Shown here: one piece after another, positions 11,904-25,430 of the stretch | Numbering within the stretch: position 1 is the first letter of the stretch | Layout: each line of letters opens with the position of its first letter | Assembly (NCBI GenBank): GCA_948470475.1 | Contig: OX419346.1 | Location: 18,275,504-18,339,503 of the forward strand | Source of the DNA: Galaxea fascicularis | Lineage: Eukaryota; Cnidaria; Anthozoa; Scleractinia; Euphylliidae | DNA: 64,000 nt | Direction of reading: 5' to 3' | Program-made: the position numbers and the translations under genes | Notes under the pieces: model-generated | What the model was told of the DNA's origin: nothing | The model's database searches: none | The model's input: the letters and a program-made list of their open reading frames with translations, nothing else

Positions 11904-14900
11904 CTGAAGAGGAAGTAAACACAGACATTAAATGTGCAATTCGCGGTCCAAGATGGAGCCTTGGTGAGCAAAAATGACCAGATTTTACTTACTACTAACT
12001 AACAAAGCTGACTTAGACAAAGGCCACAAAACATTGTGATTCTTAAGGGTCGCGTCCGTGTTTCCTCGCTTATGAGCAGACCGTGGTGTCCCCCTAACAG
12101 TCCCCCTCAGAAACCAGACTTAACAATGGAACATCACTGGAATGTGGTGTTTCCATTTCCAGCTGCTATCCGCTTTTTTCATTCATTTACGCACGATGGC
12201 GAAATTATAAGTTTGTACCTTAAGGTGTGCAAAACATACTTCAAAAAAGGGCTAGAAAATAATCGTAGTATAGTAATGACAATGAAAAAGTATATATATT
12301 GCTGACAACTCGGGTCTCTCAGTGATAGATCAAATATGGTTATTCATTGCTATAAATCTACAGAGTTAAAAAGGGTTTAGTGGTAGCGTCTTCGTCATCC
12401 CGACCAGTGTATCTTTGCTATCACGACCGACACAAATTTTATTATTTTAGATCGACGATTTAACGCGGGCGGATTCCTATTCGACCCATAACGTCGTTTG
12501 GATAAAGAACCGGATAAATGTTTCATGTTGCGCTTTCTGGGCAAGTGAAGAAGCATGGACAGATAGGTGACTCCTTTCACCAAAATTAACTTACAAGCAA
12601 GAAGCGCAATGACCAATGTGTTTGCTCCAAGAATCAAAACACTAAAAACCACTGTCTCAGAAAAAGACTCGGTCGAAGAAGGCAGGTTTTCAGCAGGAAT
12701 CTTACTCACTGCTCCAACACCCAGGTTAAAGACGGTGACAGCAATGGATATCGTCATCACTCTGTCCTCAAACACGTCTGGTATGGGATGATTCCAGGCA
12801 AAAAGTGCACCATACATGCCAGTGATGACCCATGCCAAGCCGATGTAGGACCTGCTGTCTTGTCCTACAACTATCAGACCAGATGTTATGATGACCTTAC
12901 GAGACATCTCCACAAGCTCCCAATACCACGAGCTAGCGTTGTAGTTTTCATACAGGAACCCCAAGCCTCTGATAACTTCGGTGTTAGCTTCTAAATTTTC
13001 CGACATCTCGGTGTCTGAGGCAGCCAATATCGCCTTCTTATGCCTCCAGAGTACGATGAAAGCAGTGATTGGCAGAGCAACAACATAGACCGAAGAAAGG
13101 TAGGCGACGAAAACGAGCGTTTTGTACCTGGGATAATGGCATTGTACGCTGTAGTCTGACTTCAGGTATTCCACGCAGAGTTCTTCCTCGAGGTCCTGGC
13201 AAAGTTTTTTGCAGGCAAATGGAAGAACAGTTGCTGTTTGGGAGCAGGTGCTGAGATAAGTAACGTACAAGAAGAAGAATACATTCTTGTAAACAGTTTC
13301 CTTAATTTCTGAGATTTCCCTCAGCTTCTCGTCTTCCCGAAAAGTCTTATTTCTTGTGATAATAATTCTACGCACTCCGTAAGTGAGCCCTGCAATCACA
13401 ATAATAGCAGCATTTATTGCCATTATTACAACCAATCTTTCTAAGGCATCTGCCTGCATTCCAGAGATAAAGCATTGGACAGGTGCAACCTGAAGAATAT
13501 TAAGCTGGAGTATTTCTGAGTATTTGCCGATGACCTGCACCGATTGTGGCCATTCTATAAAGGAGAATGCTTCCAGTAGACCGTATGTCACTTGGTAAAA
13601 GCCAATTACGATCTTGATCTTGGATAAAAAGTTGTCAACTACAGACCGTTGTCCCTCGACCTTTTTATCCCCTCTTTTGCTCATCCAAACACAAACTGCA
13701 GCAACAAATAGGAGAATTGCCAGGATGGTTCCTATTTGTACAGCCATCCACGCCTTAGTTGGACACGTTTTGCACAGATGCAACTGTTTATAGTATCCTT
13801 GGCCGCAGACACTACAGAGGGGTCCTTTGTAACCGCTCATGCAAGTGGAATCTGTGCCGCCTTTACATGACTCCTTCAGTGGACACTGGTACGGTGTGGG
13901 AAGTGAATACGGGTATGTTATATCCTCTTCACCCAATAAAGGTGAAGATGCCAAGAGGTTGGCTATGAAAGCTCTGTAACGAGTTTTATGTGTGTCATTT
14001 CTCCAACTCCACCAGTAACCGGGATTTAACGCCGCGTACTCGTCTTTGCATTTAAGTTCAATTCCACATTTCTCACATTTCTCAAACATGTGAGTTCGAT
14101 AATGTCCCTCCAAGCACGTGCAAGCGCGTAATCCAGCAAACAAGTCACTCTGTGTTCCTAAGGATCATAAATGAAGGGCTATTGCGATATGAGAAGACAC
14201 TACTTGTTGACGCTGTAACTCCGGCCACTCGGCTGTTTGATATTTTGGAAAATACAAATTGACATGCAAGGAATTGATGTGAGAACATTTCTTTTAAAGT
14301 AATTTCCTTAAAAAACAGATAACAGTCCAACCTCCCGTAAGCGACACCCAAAATGTCAAATCTAAACATTGTCGCTTATAAGGGAGGTGGTCGCCTACAA
14401 GAGGCTTCAAATGTAGTCGTTTCACTAAAAAAAAAAAAAACGTTCGGTATTTTAGGACAGCGGTCGGTAAGAGAGGTGGTCGCCAACGAGGTGGTTCGAC
14501 TGTAGTAGGTTTCTTGCTTTTTGGTTGGTTTGTTCCCTTTGACTGAAATTTTGCGGTTATGCTAAAAAAATATCATTCCTAGGCCTGAAGATTATAATGT
14601 AGTTTTATGGAGTACTGTAGCATCGGTTCCTCCTCTTTCTCACCCCTCCTCCTTCTCCTCCTCCTCTTGCTCTTCTTGCCCTCCTCCCTTATCCCTCTTT
14701 CTCTTCTATTCTTCTCCTCCTCCTCCTTCACGTCATCCTTTCCTTTCTCCTTCTCCTCCTCCTCTTGCTCTTCTTGCCCCTTCTCCCTCCTCCCTTTTCT
14801 CATCTCCTTCTTCCTCCTCCATCCTTCTTCTCCTTCCCCTCATCCTCTTCCTCTTCTTCCTCTCCTTCCTTCTCCCTCTTCCTCCTCTATTCTTCTCTTC

Positions 14901-17900
14901 TTCCTCCTTCTCTTCATCCTTTCCCTTCTCCTCCTCCTCCTCTTCTTGCTCTTCTTGCCCCTCCTCCCTCCTCCCTCTTCCTCCTCTATTCTTCTCCTCC
15001 CCCTCATTCTCTTCATCCTTTCCCTTCTCCTTCTCCTCCCCATCCTCTTGCTCTTCTTGCCCCTCCTCTTCCTCTTCCTCTTGTTACCCCCTCGCTTCTC
15101 CCTCTTCCTCCTCTATTCTTCTCCTCCCCCTCCTTCTCTTCATCCTTTCCCTTCTCCTCCTCATCCTCTTGCTCTTCTTGCCCCTCCTCTACCTCTTCCT
15201 CTTGTTACCCCCCTCGCTTCTCCCTCTTCCTCCTCTATTCTTCTCCTCCCCCTCCTTCTCTTCATCCTTTCCCTTCTCCTTCTCCTCCTCTTCTTGCTCG
15301 TCTTGCCCCTCCTCTACCTCTTCCTCTTGTTACCCCCCTCGCTTCTCCCTCTTCCTCCTCTATTCTTCTCCTCCCCCTCCTTCTCTTCATCCTTTCCCTT
15401 CTCCTCCTCATCCTCTTGCTCTTCTTGCCCCTCCTCTACCTCTTCCTCTTGTTACCCCCCTCGCTTCTCCCTCTTCCTCCTCTATTCTTCTCCTCCCCCT
15501 CCTTCTCTTCATCCTTTCCCTTCTCCTTCTCCTCCTCTTCTTGCTCTTCTTGCCCCTCCTCTACCTCTTCCTCTTGTTACCCCCCTCGCTTCTCCCTCTT
15601 CCTCCTCTATTCTTCTCCTCCCCCTCCTTCTCTTCATCCTTTCCCTTCTCCTTCTCCTCCTCTTCTTGCTCGTCTTGCCCCTCCTCTACCTCTTCCTCTT
15701 GTTACCCCCCTCGCTTCTCCCTCTTCCTCCTCTATTCTTCTCCTCCCCCTCCTTCTCTTCATCCTTTCCCTTCTCCTTCTCCTCCTCATCCTCTTGCTCT
15801 TCTTGCCCCTGCTCTACCTCTTCCTCTTGTTACCCCCCTCGCTTCTCCCTCTTCCTCCTCTATTCTTCTCCTCCCCCTCCTTCTCTTCATCCTTTCCCTT
15901 CTCCTTCTCCTCCTCTTCTTGCTCGTCTTGCCCCTCCTCTACCTCTTCCTCTTGTTACCCCCCTCGCTTCTCCCTCTTCCTCCTCTATTCTTCTCCTCCC
16001 CCTCCTTCTCTTCATCCTTTCCCTTCTCCTCCTCATCCTCTTGCTCTTCTTGCCCCTCCTCTACCTCTTCCTCTTGTTACCCCCCTCGCTTCTCCCTCTT
16101 CCTCCTCTATTCTTCTCCTCCCCCTCCTTCTCTTCATCCTTTCCCTTCTCCTCCTCATCCTCTTGCTCTTCTTGCCCCTCCTCTTCCTCTTCCTCTTGTT
16201 ACCCCCCTCGCTTCTCCCTCTTCCTCCTCTATTCTTCTCCTCCCCCTCCTTCTCTTCATCCTTTCTTTTCTCTTTCTCCTCCTCTTCTTGCTCTTCTTAC
16301 CCCTCCTCTACCTCTTCCTCTTGTTACCCCCCCTTGCTTCTCCTTCTTCCTCCTCTATTCTTCTCCTCCCCCTCCTTCTCATCATCCTTTCCCTTCTCCT
16401 CCTCATCCTCTTGCTCTTCTTGCCCCTCCTCTTCCTCTTCCTCTTGTTACCCCCCTCGCTTCTCCCTCTTCCTCCTCTATTCTTCTCCTCCCCCTCCTTC
16501 TCATCATCCTTTCCCTTCTCCTTCGCCTCCTCTTCTTGCTCTTCTTGCCCCTCCTCTACCTCTTCCTCTTGTTACCCCCCTCGCTTCTCCCTCTTCCTCC
16601 TCTATTCTTCTCCTCCCCCTCCTTCTCTTCATCCTTTCCCTTCTCCTCCTCATCCTCTTGCTCTTCTTGCCCCTCCTCTTCCTGTTCCTCTTGTTACCCC
16701 CTCGCTTCTCCCTCTTCCTCCTCTATTCTTCCCCTTCCCCTCCTTCTCTTCATCCTTTCCCTTCTCCTCCTCCTCCTCTTCTTGCTCTTCTTGCCCCTCC
16801 TCCCTCCTCCCTTCTCCCTCTTCCTCCTCTATTCTTCTCCTCCCCCTCCTTCTCTTCATCCTTTCCCTTCTCCTTCTCCTCCTCATCCTCTTGCTCTTCT
16901 TGCCCCTCCTCTTCCTCTTCCTCTTGTTACCCCCCTCGCTTCTCCCTCTTCCTCCTCTATTCTTCTCCTCCCCCTCCTTCTCTTCATCCTTTCCCTTCTC
17001 CTCCTCCTTCTCCCTCTTTTGTCTTGCTGTTCCTCCTTCAATTTTTTTGACGTTTCGTTTGGTTGATTTGTTACCCAGCGAAAAAGATTTTGGACGAAGC
17101 AATGTTGCGAATCCAAAAATGGGCATCCCGATGATTGTCACGTGATGGCACCTCGTCAGCACGTGTTTAGGACCTAAAAGGTCTAGTTATTAAAGCCAAA
17201 TATTTAAGCCTGTGTGAGGCAAGCGGGTTGCTATCCCAACCAGTAAACGTAGACGCTCTGAACCATGACCACAACATGCATCCAAGGCACACAAATGTTT
17301 TAACGTTGAAGTACGTTTTACCTAGAGGACAAGTTTTGCAATCTTGAAATTGGGTTCCGGGAGCCTCTTCGAATGCAACAAAAGAACCGTTTGGGCATTT
17401 CTTACAGCTTGTATCCACGTGACCGACAATGTCAGAGTAAAACCCCCCTATAAAAGAAAAAAAAATAACATTACTGAACCATAGCGAAGATTTTGACGTC
17501 ACAAAATTAGAAAAGGAGATCGCACGACCTCAAGTACAATTCGTGATTAAGAGGTACGAGTGATTTTGAAAGTTCCCAAAATTACACGAGCCTTATTTAT
17601 AGTTCATTTAACAAAACTAACGATTGTGGGAGCCGTCGCGCAACTTGAAAATTTTCGTATAATACTGATGAATTAGTTCAACAATCATTCCAGAAAATGG
17701 CAACTTGTGTGTGTTTTAGTTTATGAGCCTTTCCCTTCCAATTTCACTCGTGAAAACGTTCGCATTTCCAACGTTTGGCTCTGCCCTTGCGCCGTTGTCA
17801 TGGAAACATAATAGGTACTCCTACGGAGTACTATTTGGGATTAATAGTACTGCTCTCCAGCAATCAGAATTGAGTAACTTTCTTGAGTGCACTATAAAAC

Positions 17901-20900
17901 AAATAACACAACCGTGCAGAACTTGCAGAAGTGCAGAACCCTGAAGAAGGCGCAAGACAAAAAACATCGGGTCTTGAATTAAAAAATGGCGTTTAGCTGG
18001 AATATCCACCTGGATTTCCAAAGAGGAGCATATCGCCGAATTGTACGATTTTGACCAGATTCAAGCCAAAACGCGACACGTTTAATTCCAACTAGCCCGT
18101 CAACCACACCAAAGCAAACAAAGTCTACAAAGGCGTGGCGACGTCAATAACTACTAAGGAAGAACCCCGATTTCAGGGCATTCGTCATAACGCCGAAACA
18201 TTGTGAACGAAACCTTTCTACACAGTAGGACAAATTGGTTAGAAAGCTACCAAACTCTTTGTATATTGGAATGGGATAAATACTTTTTTTTTGTCTTAGA
18301 GAGTTAATTTTAAGCTTGGGCTTCTAGATTGTGTTTGCTATAGCGTTTCTTCGTCATACCGGGGTTCGTTATGACGAGGTTGTGTTAAACACATTTTGTT
18401 GTAACTTTGACCGGGTTGTAGAATATGGTTCGGGAATACAGAGTCTTCGTTACAACAGGACTTCCCTCCCCTGACACTGTGGGCGCTTGCCATTTGTCAG
18501 AAATGGCCGGCCAGACAAGTCCATTTGTAAAGAGAATTCCACTATTATAGAAACTGCCCAAACAGATCAGTTTATTTCTACATAGTATGTACAGCAGGGA
18601 TGTGGCTTAGCAAAATCTCTCCAAAGAAGCCTATTTACCGGTCTGAATGGCCAGTTCTGACAAATGTAAAGCGCCCTGTGAGTCTTTTTTACCTACCTGG
18701 AGGACATTTCAAACATCCCTCGGCTCCCTTACTGGAAGAGTTTGAAAATGTTCCCAAGGGGCATGGTAGAAATCTCAATATAGTGCGACCATATCTACCC
18801 AGTTCTGTAAATCCTACTGCCACGAGGGAAGAAACGACGCCTTGTTTATCGGCCCGAACGACAACCGCTCCTTCTACGGAGCCAAGAGGATTTCTGCAAC
18901 AAAAAGTGATGTTTTAGTCATCTCAAACGTAAATTAACGCACGTAGGTTAAAGGGTGTACAACTTATTTAATCGCAATAAACATTAATGTTGATTGCGTC
19001 TAAATAAAACAAACCAAGCACTCTAAATCCCTTGGGCTTAACATTGATGAAAATCTCTCTTGGATGAACCACATACACGACATTTCGAGAAACGTATCTT
19101 CCAGTATTGGTGCACTTAAGCGAATCAGACCATTTATTTTCATGCACACTGCAATAAAAATATACAAAGCCCTTATTGATTTTTCTCTTGGTCCCGACCT
19201 GAAAAACCGCCCCCGAAGCAAACAGAACATATGGAGTAATGCGTGCATGAAGGAGCAAGTACATAGCATATACAGAGCACAACTGAAAAGGTGCTTTTTT
19301 TCTAGGTCAAACGCCAGGGCCGCAATCAAACGCCCTGGCATTTAATTCAAATTACTTGTTTCCACCCGGCGTTTATACGGGGCAAGTGTTTATTCAGGGT
19401 TCGGCGTTAAATCGAGAAAATACGACATGTAACAACCATTTGTATAGATCGTTTTGACATGAAGTCACGGTGGCAATGTCAGTGCACCACCAATACAAAG
19501 GATCCGCGGCTTTATTGGTGTTCAAGGCTAACCCTCTAGGGATTGAACTCGGCTCTATTTTTATGTAAACAAAATTTTTTTCCATCATTTAATCAGTATG
19601 GCCGCTGGTCACGTGAGCGAAAACCATCTGTATCAACGTCCGATCGAATTAGTCACGTGTACCTCATTATGACAAATTGCATTAAAAAAAAAAAACTCTT
19701 AAAGCGCATTACACTGGGTTCTTTTGTCGTGAGTTTAAAAACACTTTGAATCAAACATTGTTCATTGTTCTTTCTTGTCAATTTTGATACAGTCACGTGC
19801 ACTCTTTTTTGTAACGTTATTTAGCAAGGTATTTGGGTAGCAGGGTCGGCGCAGTGGTGAGAGCGTTTGCCTTCCACCAGTGTATCCTGGATTCGATTCC
19901 CGGACTTGGCGTCATAACTCGGCTGAGTTTCTCGGTTATCTGCTCTTTCCTGATATGTAAAGCAGAGATATAAAAACTTCCATACTTATCTTTCTGATTT
20001 TAAATCCCTTTTCAAAATAATCGTATACGGTTTTTCTGTTCTTCATAAAATGTTATTTTCCAAACTGTTACTTTCTTGTTTACTGCAAAATTGTGGGACA
20101 AACAGGGCCCATGTAAGAAAGGCTATGTAAGAAAGGCTAAGGTGTTTTTGAAGTAAGTTATTTTCCGTTTTAAAGCGTTCTGACTCCCTAGAGATATTTG
20201 GATTTTAAATGGTTTGTAACATTTATTGATTTTAACACAAAGAACACTCCCACACCTCCCTAATTATGTAACTTATTTATTTAAGGTTACAAGACGATAC
20301 TAGGACTACAATACGATGCGATACGATTAGTAATTACTAAAACTTGTTCAAGTTCGGTATATTTACACTACTATGGTCAGCAACTGGAATAATATATAAT
20401 ATATTACTCACAGATATATTTTAAGCCGCTCCTTTTTGAAGGCATTATATCTTTTCCAGTATGACAATATTCGAAGCGCTCTGTTCCTTATACTCCTGAA
20501 AGGCAAGGAAATATAAAAAGAGAATATGAAAATACAATGAGTCCAGTGTAAGCCCTTAAAACCCCACTCATAATGAAACTTTAAATTCTCATTTGTTGCT
20601 CCTAGACATCTCCTATAGAAGTAGTTGGGAGAAGTTGTTAAAATGTCAAGCAAATTCATCTTGTGTGCGGATAATGTTCTTAATTCTCTTGACCAGTCTG
20701 TTTTATAAAGCCGTGATTTTACAAGGAGAAATTTATTGCTGATCACTGATCACTTAAAGGGTTAAGCGGTCTCCTCGGACAATGCATGTAGTACAGTAAG
20801 ATCAATAAAAGCGCTATTTTATATCAGTATTGATCTCTGCATGGTAAAATTCAGGCGCTCACAAAAATCATTTACCGGTACTCAGCTTTAAAGATAAAAG

Positions 20901-23900
20901 GCACGATAAAGGATAACGTACAAAGAAAGAGGAATAGCAAAACAGTACAATGGCAAGTTTCTACAGTGAGTAGTATATACAGGTCGTCAGAAGAAGACCG
21001 AGGTATTGAAGACCCATTGGCCACAAAGTACCGCAAACGTTACATAATTCTATCACCTGACTCCTGCATGACAAGCTAATTCGTGTCATCTTTGAGGGAT
21101 TTCCTTTTACAAAGTGATTGTCTAATACAGGTCAAGACCATTGATACAGCTTGTTCGGACTTAGTTAAGTGTAGTTACGACCGTTTAATACAGGTTAGAG
21201 TTGTAGCTAGTAACCAAGGAAAGTCATTTTTGAGACATTGTTCTCTATTCCTCGTCCCCTCCCTAATGAGGCCCTATTAGGGGGTCTAAGTATCCCGTAT
21301 GCCATTTAATTGATTTTTGGCCTGAATATCCTGTATACAGTTAATTCCCTTGGTTTGTATCCCTTTTATTAATGCCAGTGCAATATCCTGAAATCTATTT
21401 TTGATATCCAGTCAGGATGTTTTGGGGAAGATTAAAGGGATATCCCTTAATTTTCTCACTTAAGTATCCCGTATCCCGACAATCCCTAATAGGGCCTCCC
21501 TAATCCTCTCACCGCTCGCGCACGAAATAAATCTCACACGAGCTTGTTCGCAGGCTACTTTTTACGTGATGCTTGATACTTAACAGTTTGGAATCCTCCA
21601 GACGTCTAGAACCAATAAAACTTTCCAGACTTAGGGTTCTTAGTTCCGTCCTGTGCAAATATCTACAAAGGAAATTTGTTTTTACTACTCATGCATACAT
21701 AAATTTCTTCTGCAAACCGAGGGAGAAGCTAGACTTCACATGAATTATGGCCATGTTACCAAACTATGTTAGATTGGAATTCCCCCCCCCCCCAAAAAAA
21801 AAAAAAAAGAAAGAAAGAAAACAGTCTCAGAGATTGAGACTTTAAATCTAGATCAGTTCTAGTTTTGCAAAAGTTGGCGGGCAACGGTGAATGTTTGTTG
21901 ACGTATAGACGGTAATTTTTTTTTAGAAAACAGTCATAAGAAAATACGCGCGCTGTTTGGTTAGAAATCGTGTTTTTATAACTCGATAGAAACACAGAAC
22001 TAGCAAAAGCTGTTGATGACACGAGCAAAGAGAATTTAAATTTTGATAATCAAAGTTCACTAGTTGTTTTCCTTCTTTTCGTCGCGACTCGAAACTATTG
22101 TGGAAGAATTCTTTCCACTTTTCGATACTTTCGCTGGGCAATTCTGGCAGGTCTTAGACGATCTAGGCATACTCATTTGTAACTTACACTGTCAGTTTGC
22201 CAATTTCTGTGATCGGGACTTCAAACGCTCCGTGCTCGATTACCTTTATGGGATTATCTGACAGGAATCTATAATGAAGATAACAACAAAGTCAAAAACT
22301 GAAATAAACTAGACATAATTGTGCTCCCTTTGTTTAGCTGATAAAATAATGAACATGTGCTGGTGTTGGGGGTATGGGGAGATACAAGGGGACAATAACG
22401 TCTCTTTCCCCGTATATTGCTATCCCACTTTCTGTTCCCTGTTCCCTGTTAGCTGTCCTACTTCCCTGTTGTCCTGACTCCCGCGTTTCCCCTTTCTTCG
22501 TGTTCCTCCCGCGCCCGCTTCCCGGAACCTTTTTAAAGTGAACTGAACCTCCCCTCTTACGACAATTGACGCCTAATTGTTAGAAATTATTTGATTACTA
22601 GTTCCAAAATATACTTGAAAACGTGAAAACATCAGTGTACAAAAAAATTGGATATCGTTAAGGGTTATTTTCATTTTTAAATTTCTTGGGCGCCGCCATT
22701 TTGGATTTCATGACGTCATTAGGCCATATTCGTATTCTCGGTATTGAACTGGATCAGCATGAAGTGGTGGCTCTTGCGGGGGAATACATTTACATATGAA
22801 AAGATTCCCCCGGAAGAGCCTCCACTTCATGCTAGATCCAGTTCAATACCGAGAATACGAACATGGCCTATTGTTTAGGGCTATTATCAGGAAGTCAATG
22901 AAACAGAAACGTTATAAAATGCAAGATGGCGGAACCCGGAAATTTAAAAATGCAAAAAGACGTTAATGATACCAAATCACGTGTCTATTAACTCAGGTTT
23001 GGTATAATTCATTGTACCGTGAGTTAGCTATTTGAGAAAAATTGGAGTGAGAAATACATGAAGGAGTTTGTTGTAGCAATTGTTTAGTTATCGCAGCTGC
23101 ACCAATGATTTAGTTTCCATTCAAGATCAGGTTTAAACGAACAGTTTCTTATCGATTCAAAAGAATCTGTTTCCTCAGTCAGACTCTTTCCTGGCATTTC
23201 ACAGTCTCTAAACAACAGAAACTGGACTTGAAGATGGCTTAACTTGCAAAATGCAATCAAAGCAAGAATAATTCTAAGATTCCTTTTTCACAACAGGTAA
23301 CTATTTTGATCTTATTCTTGTTGTTAAGCTTAAACATAAAACTTAAGAATACCTTAGGGTTAAAAGAAAAACAGATCTGTAATTAGTTTTCACTTACATA
23401 GTTTTATCACGGTCCAGACGAAACCATGTGAAGGTGCCACTAGTAATTACTTTTAAACCATTCAAACTTAAAAATCTAAAATAAAGATAGGATATTGACA
23501 GAAACATGGTGGTTAATAACCTACATACGTCAACTTGTTCACTGTTTTAGTAAATGTAATAGGTTATGATTGTTATACATTATGATAAGTTAACATATAT
23601 TGTAGCAAGACATTTTTTACTGAATGAAATGTAGATGATCTCAAAACGATGAGAACATTGTTAAATCGTATGGTCAACACTGTGGTCTACCAAAATTTCT
23701 CACTTGTGCGTCAGACTCACATGTCATTCAAATTATCATTGGGAGCAAAAGTGTCACTCCTGATCTTTGTGATCTTGTTGTTCAGCAAACTCCTGAAACC
23801 AATAAAGTCCATATGATTAAAGTTACTTTAGCGGTGTACAGACATTATTGGAGTTCATAGTAGACAGCTTAAGTAACCTCATGACGACAGTGGCAACGAG

Positions 23901-25397
23901 AATCCCACAAAGGTTTAAAGGGTACGAATAATCGCTCCCCGCGTGCAGTACAAATTTTCGTAAATTTCTTTGCCTTCATCCGCAAAACAAGGGCTTGAAG
24001 TAAACCAAATCCCGTGGGTCTTAGGGAGAAGGCCAGCCAGTTTCGTACTTTAAACGACGTTCATATTTAGTCCTGGACAGTTCGCTTACATCTCGCTGGT
24101 TGAATGAGTTGTAATAATCGAGAAACCGGGTGATGTTTTCGTAACAAACTAAGGGGGGCGAATTGGTGAGGGATTGTAACGCTATAGTGTTAAAAGTTAA
24201 AGGTAAATTGGTGGTTGTCGCTCATAAGACCAATAATGAAATGTTCAATACATTCCATGTATTCGCCTTTTGTAGTAAGCAGTCAGTAGCGAATGGCAAA
24301 CAAACCTGAACGAATACTTTTTTAGTGTCTCAAAGGAGCAATATCACGATATTTTTAGTGGCACGTTGAAAATCCAAAATCCGCTTTTCGGTTGATGCCA
24401 AAGGTAAAATAATGGTTAAAATTCCTTTAAAGGTTTACTGTAATGCAAAAAAATTAAACTCATACGATTTTCGGAGTCAGATAACCGTCACAGGAATCAG
24501 TTCAAACTTGAAAACGTCGGCCCGACATTTTCATTGACAAGTTTGAATTGAATTTCGTGTTGCAATTCTCTAAAAAAAAAAAAAGGATTTTAACATATTT
24601 CGGTTCGTCCTTTCATTCTAAGTTCACGTTATTTCTTGGAATTAGCGATGTAGAAAGGATTCGAATGTTAACAAAGTGTTGGAAGCTAGAGTTTAGTGAA
24701 TTTATTTGAGCAAAATTGGCGAAAACCTCCTGATACTGCCCCTTTAAGCAACGAAATTAAAATTCCCAGCCCGAATTAGATAACTTCAAAGGGTCTACAA
24801 ATCCGCGAAACTAATAAATAAACAAAATCAGAAAGAAAAAAATGAGAGAAAAATAAAAAAGAGAAAGAGCACTAGGAGATCAAATGGATAAAGGTAGTTT
24901 GCTCTGCGTTGTTGAGCAAAATTGTTTAAATCGAAAAGTTGATCTCAAGTCCAAAAGGAAAAACTAGTATCTAAGTTACAAAAAACATGTTGGTGCCGGG
25001 TATGTTGCCAAAAATGCTAAAATAGTTTAATTAATATAATTTTTAATAGTCCGAAGAGATTTATTGATAACAAACGCTAACAATTAAAACCCTATATACA
25101 ATAAATTCGCCTAAAAAAGAAGAGAAGGTTATTCAGTCAAAACACCAATTAAATTTATTTCGATAAAAAAAAAAAAAAGAAAAAAGAGCACTTAGTTTTG
25201 GTCAGAAAAAAATCAATCGATTAAAAAGTTCATTTCGATCAAACCAACTATTTTCAAAGGCAAACGTATTCTTAATAAATATATTTTTTTAAATAATAAC
25301 TTCATATTTATTTAAGAATATCAATATCAGCACCATTTACAAGAACAAATAGTGGTAAAAAATGTAAAAAAAATAAAACATACCTAATTTACTGAAC

Positions 25398-25430
<33 letters not shown>

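Larger units (their letters stand above)
18894..20411. other. Intron with LINE and SINE fragments
   Basis: Receptor-gene intron. It holds a reverse-transcriptase fragment at 18985-19190 and a tRNA-derived SINE at 19843-19975. Nothing else is recognised. Confidence 0.7.

Noticed and set aside
14607..17145. ORFs of up to 819 codons on the plus strand (Ser/Pro/Leu-rich)
   Set aside because: Open in three frames at once, composed of polypyrimidine repeats without stop codons, inside an intron; no signal of a real protein.
19843..19915. Possible tRNA gene
   Set aside because: Box A and box B are present but the acceptor and anticodon stems do not close; a SINE explains it better.
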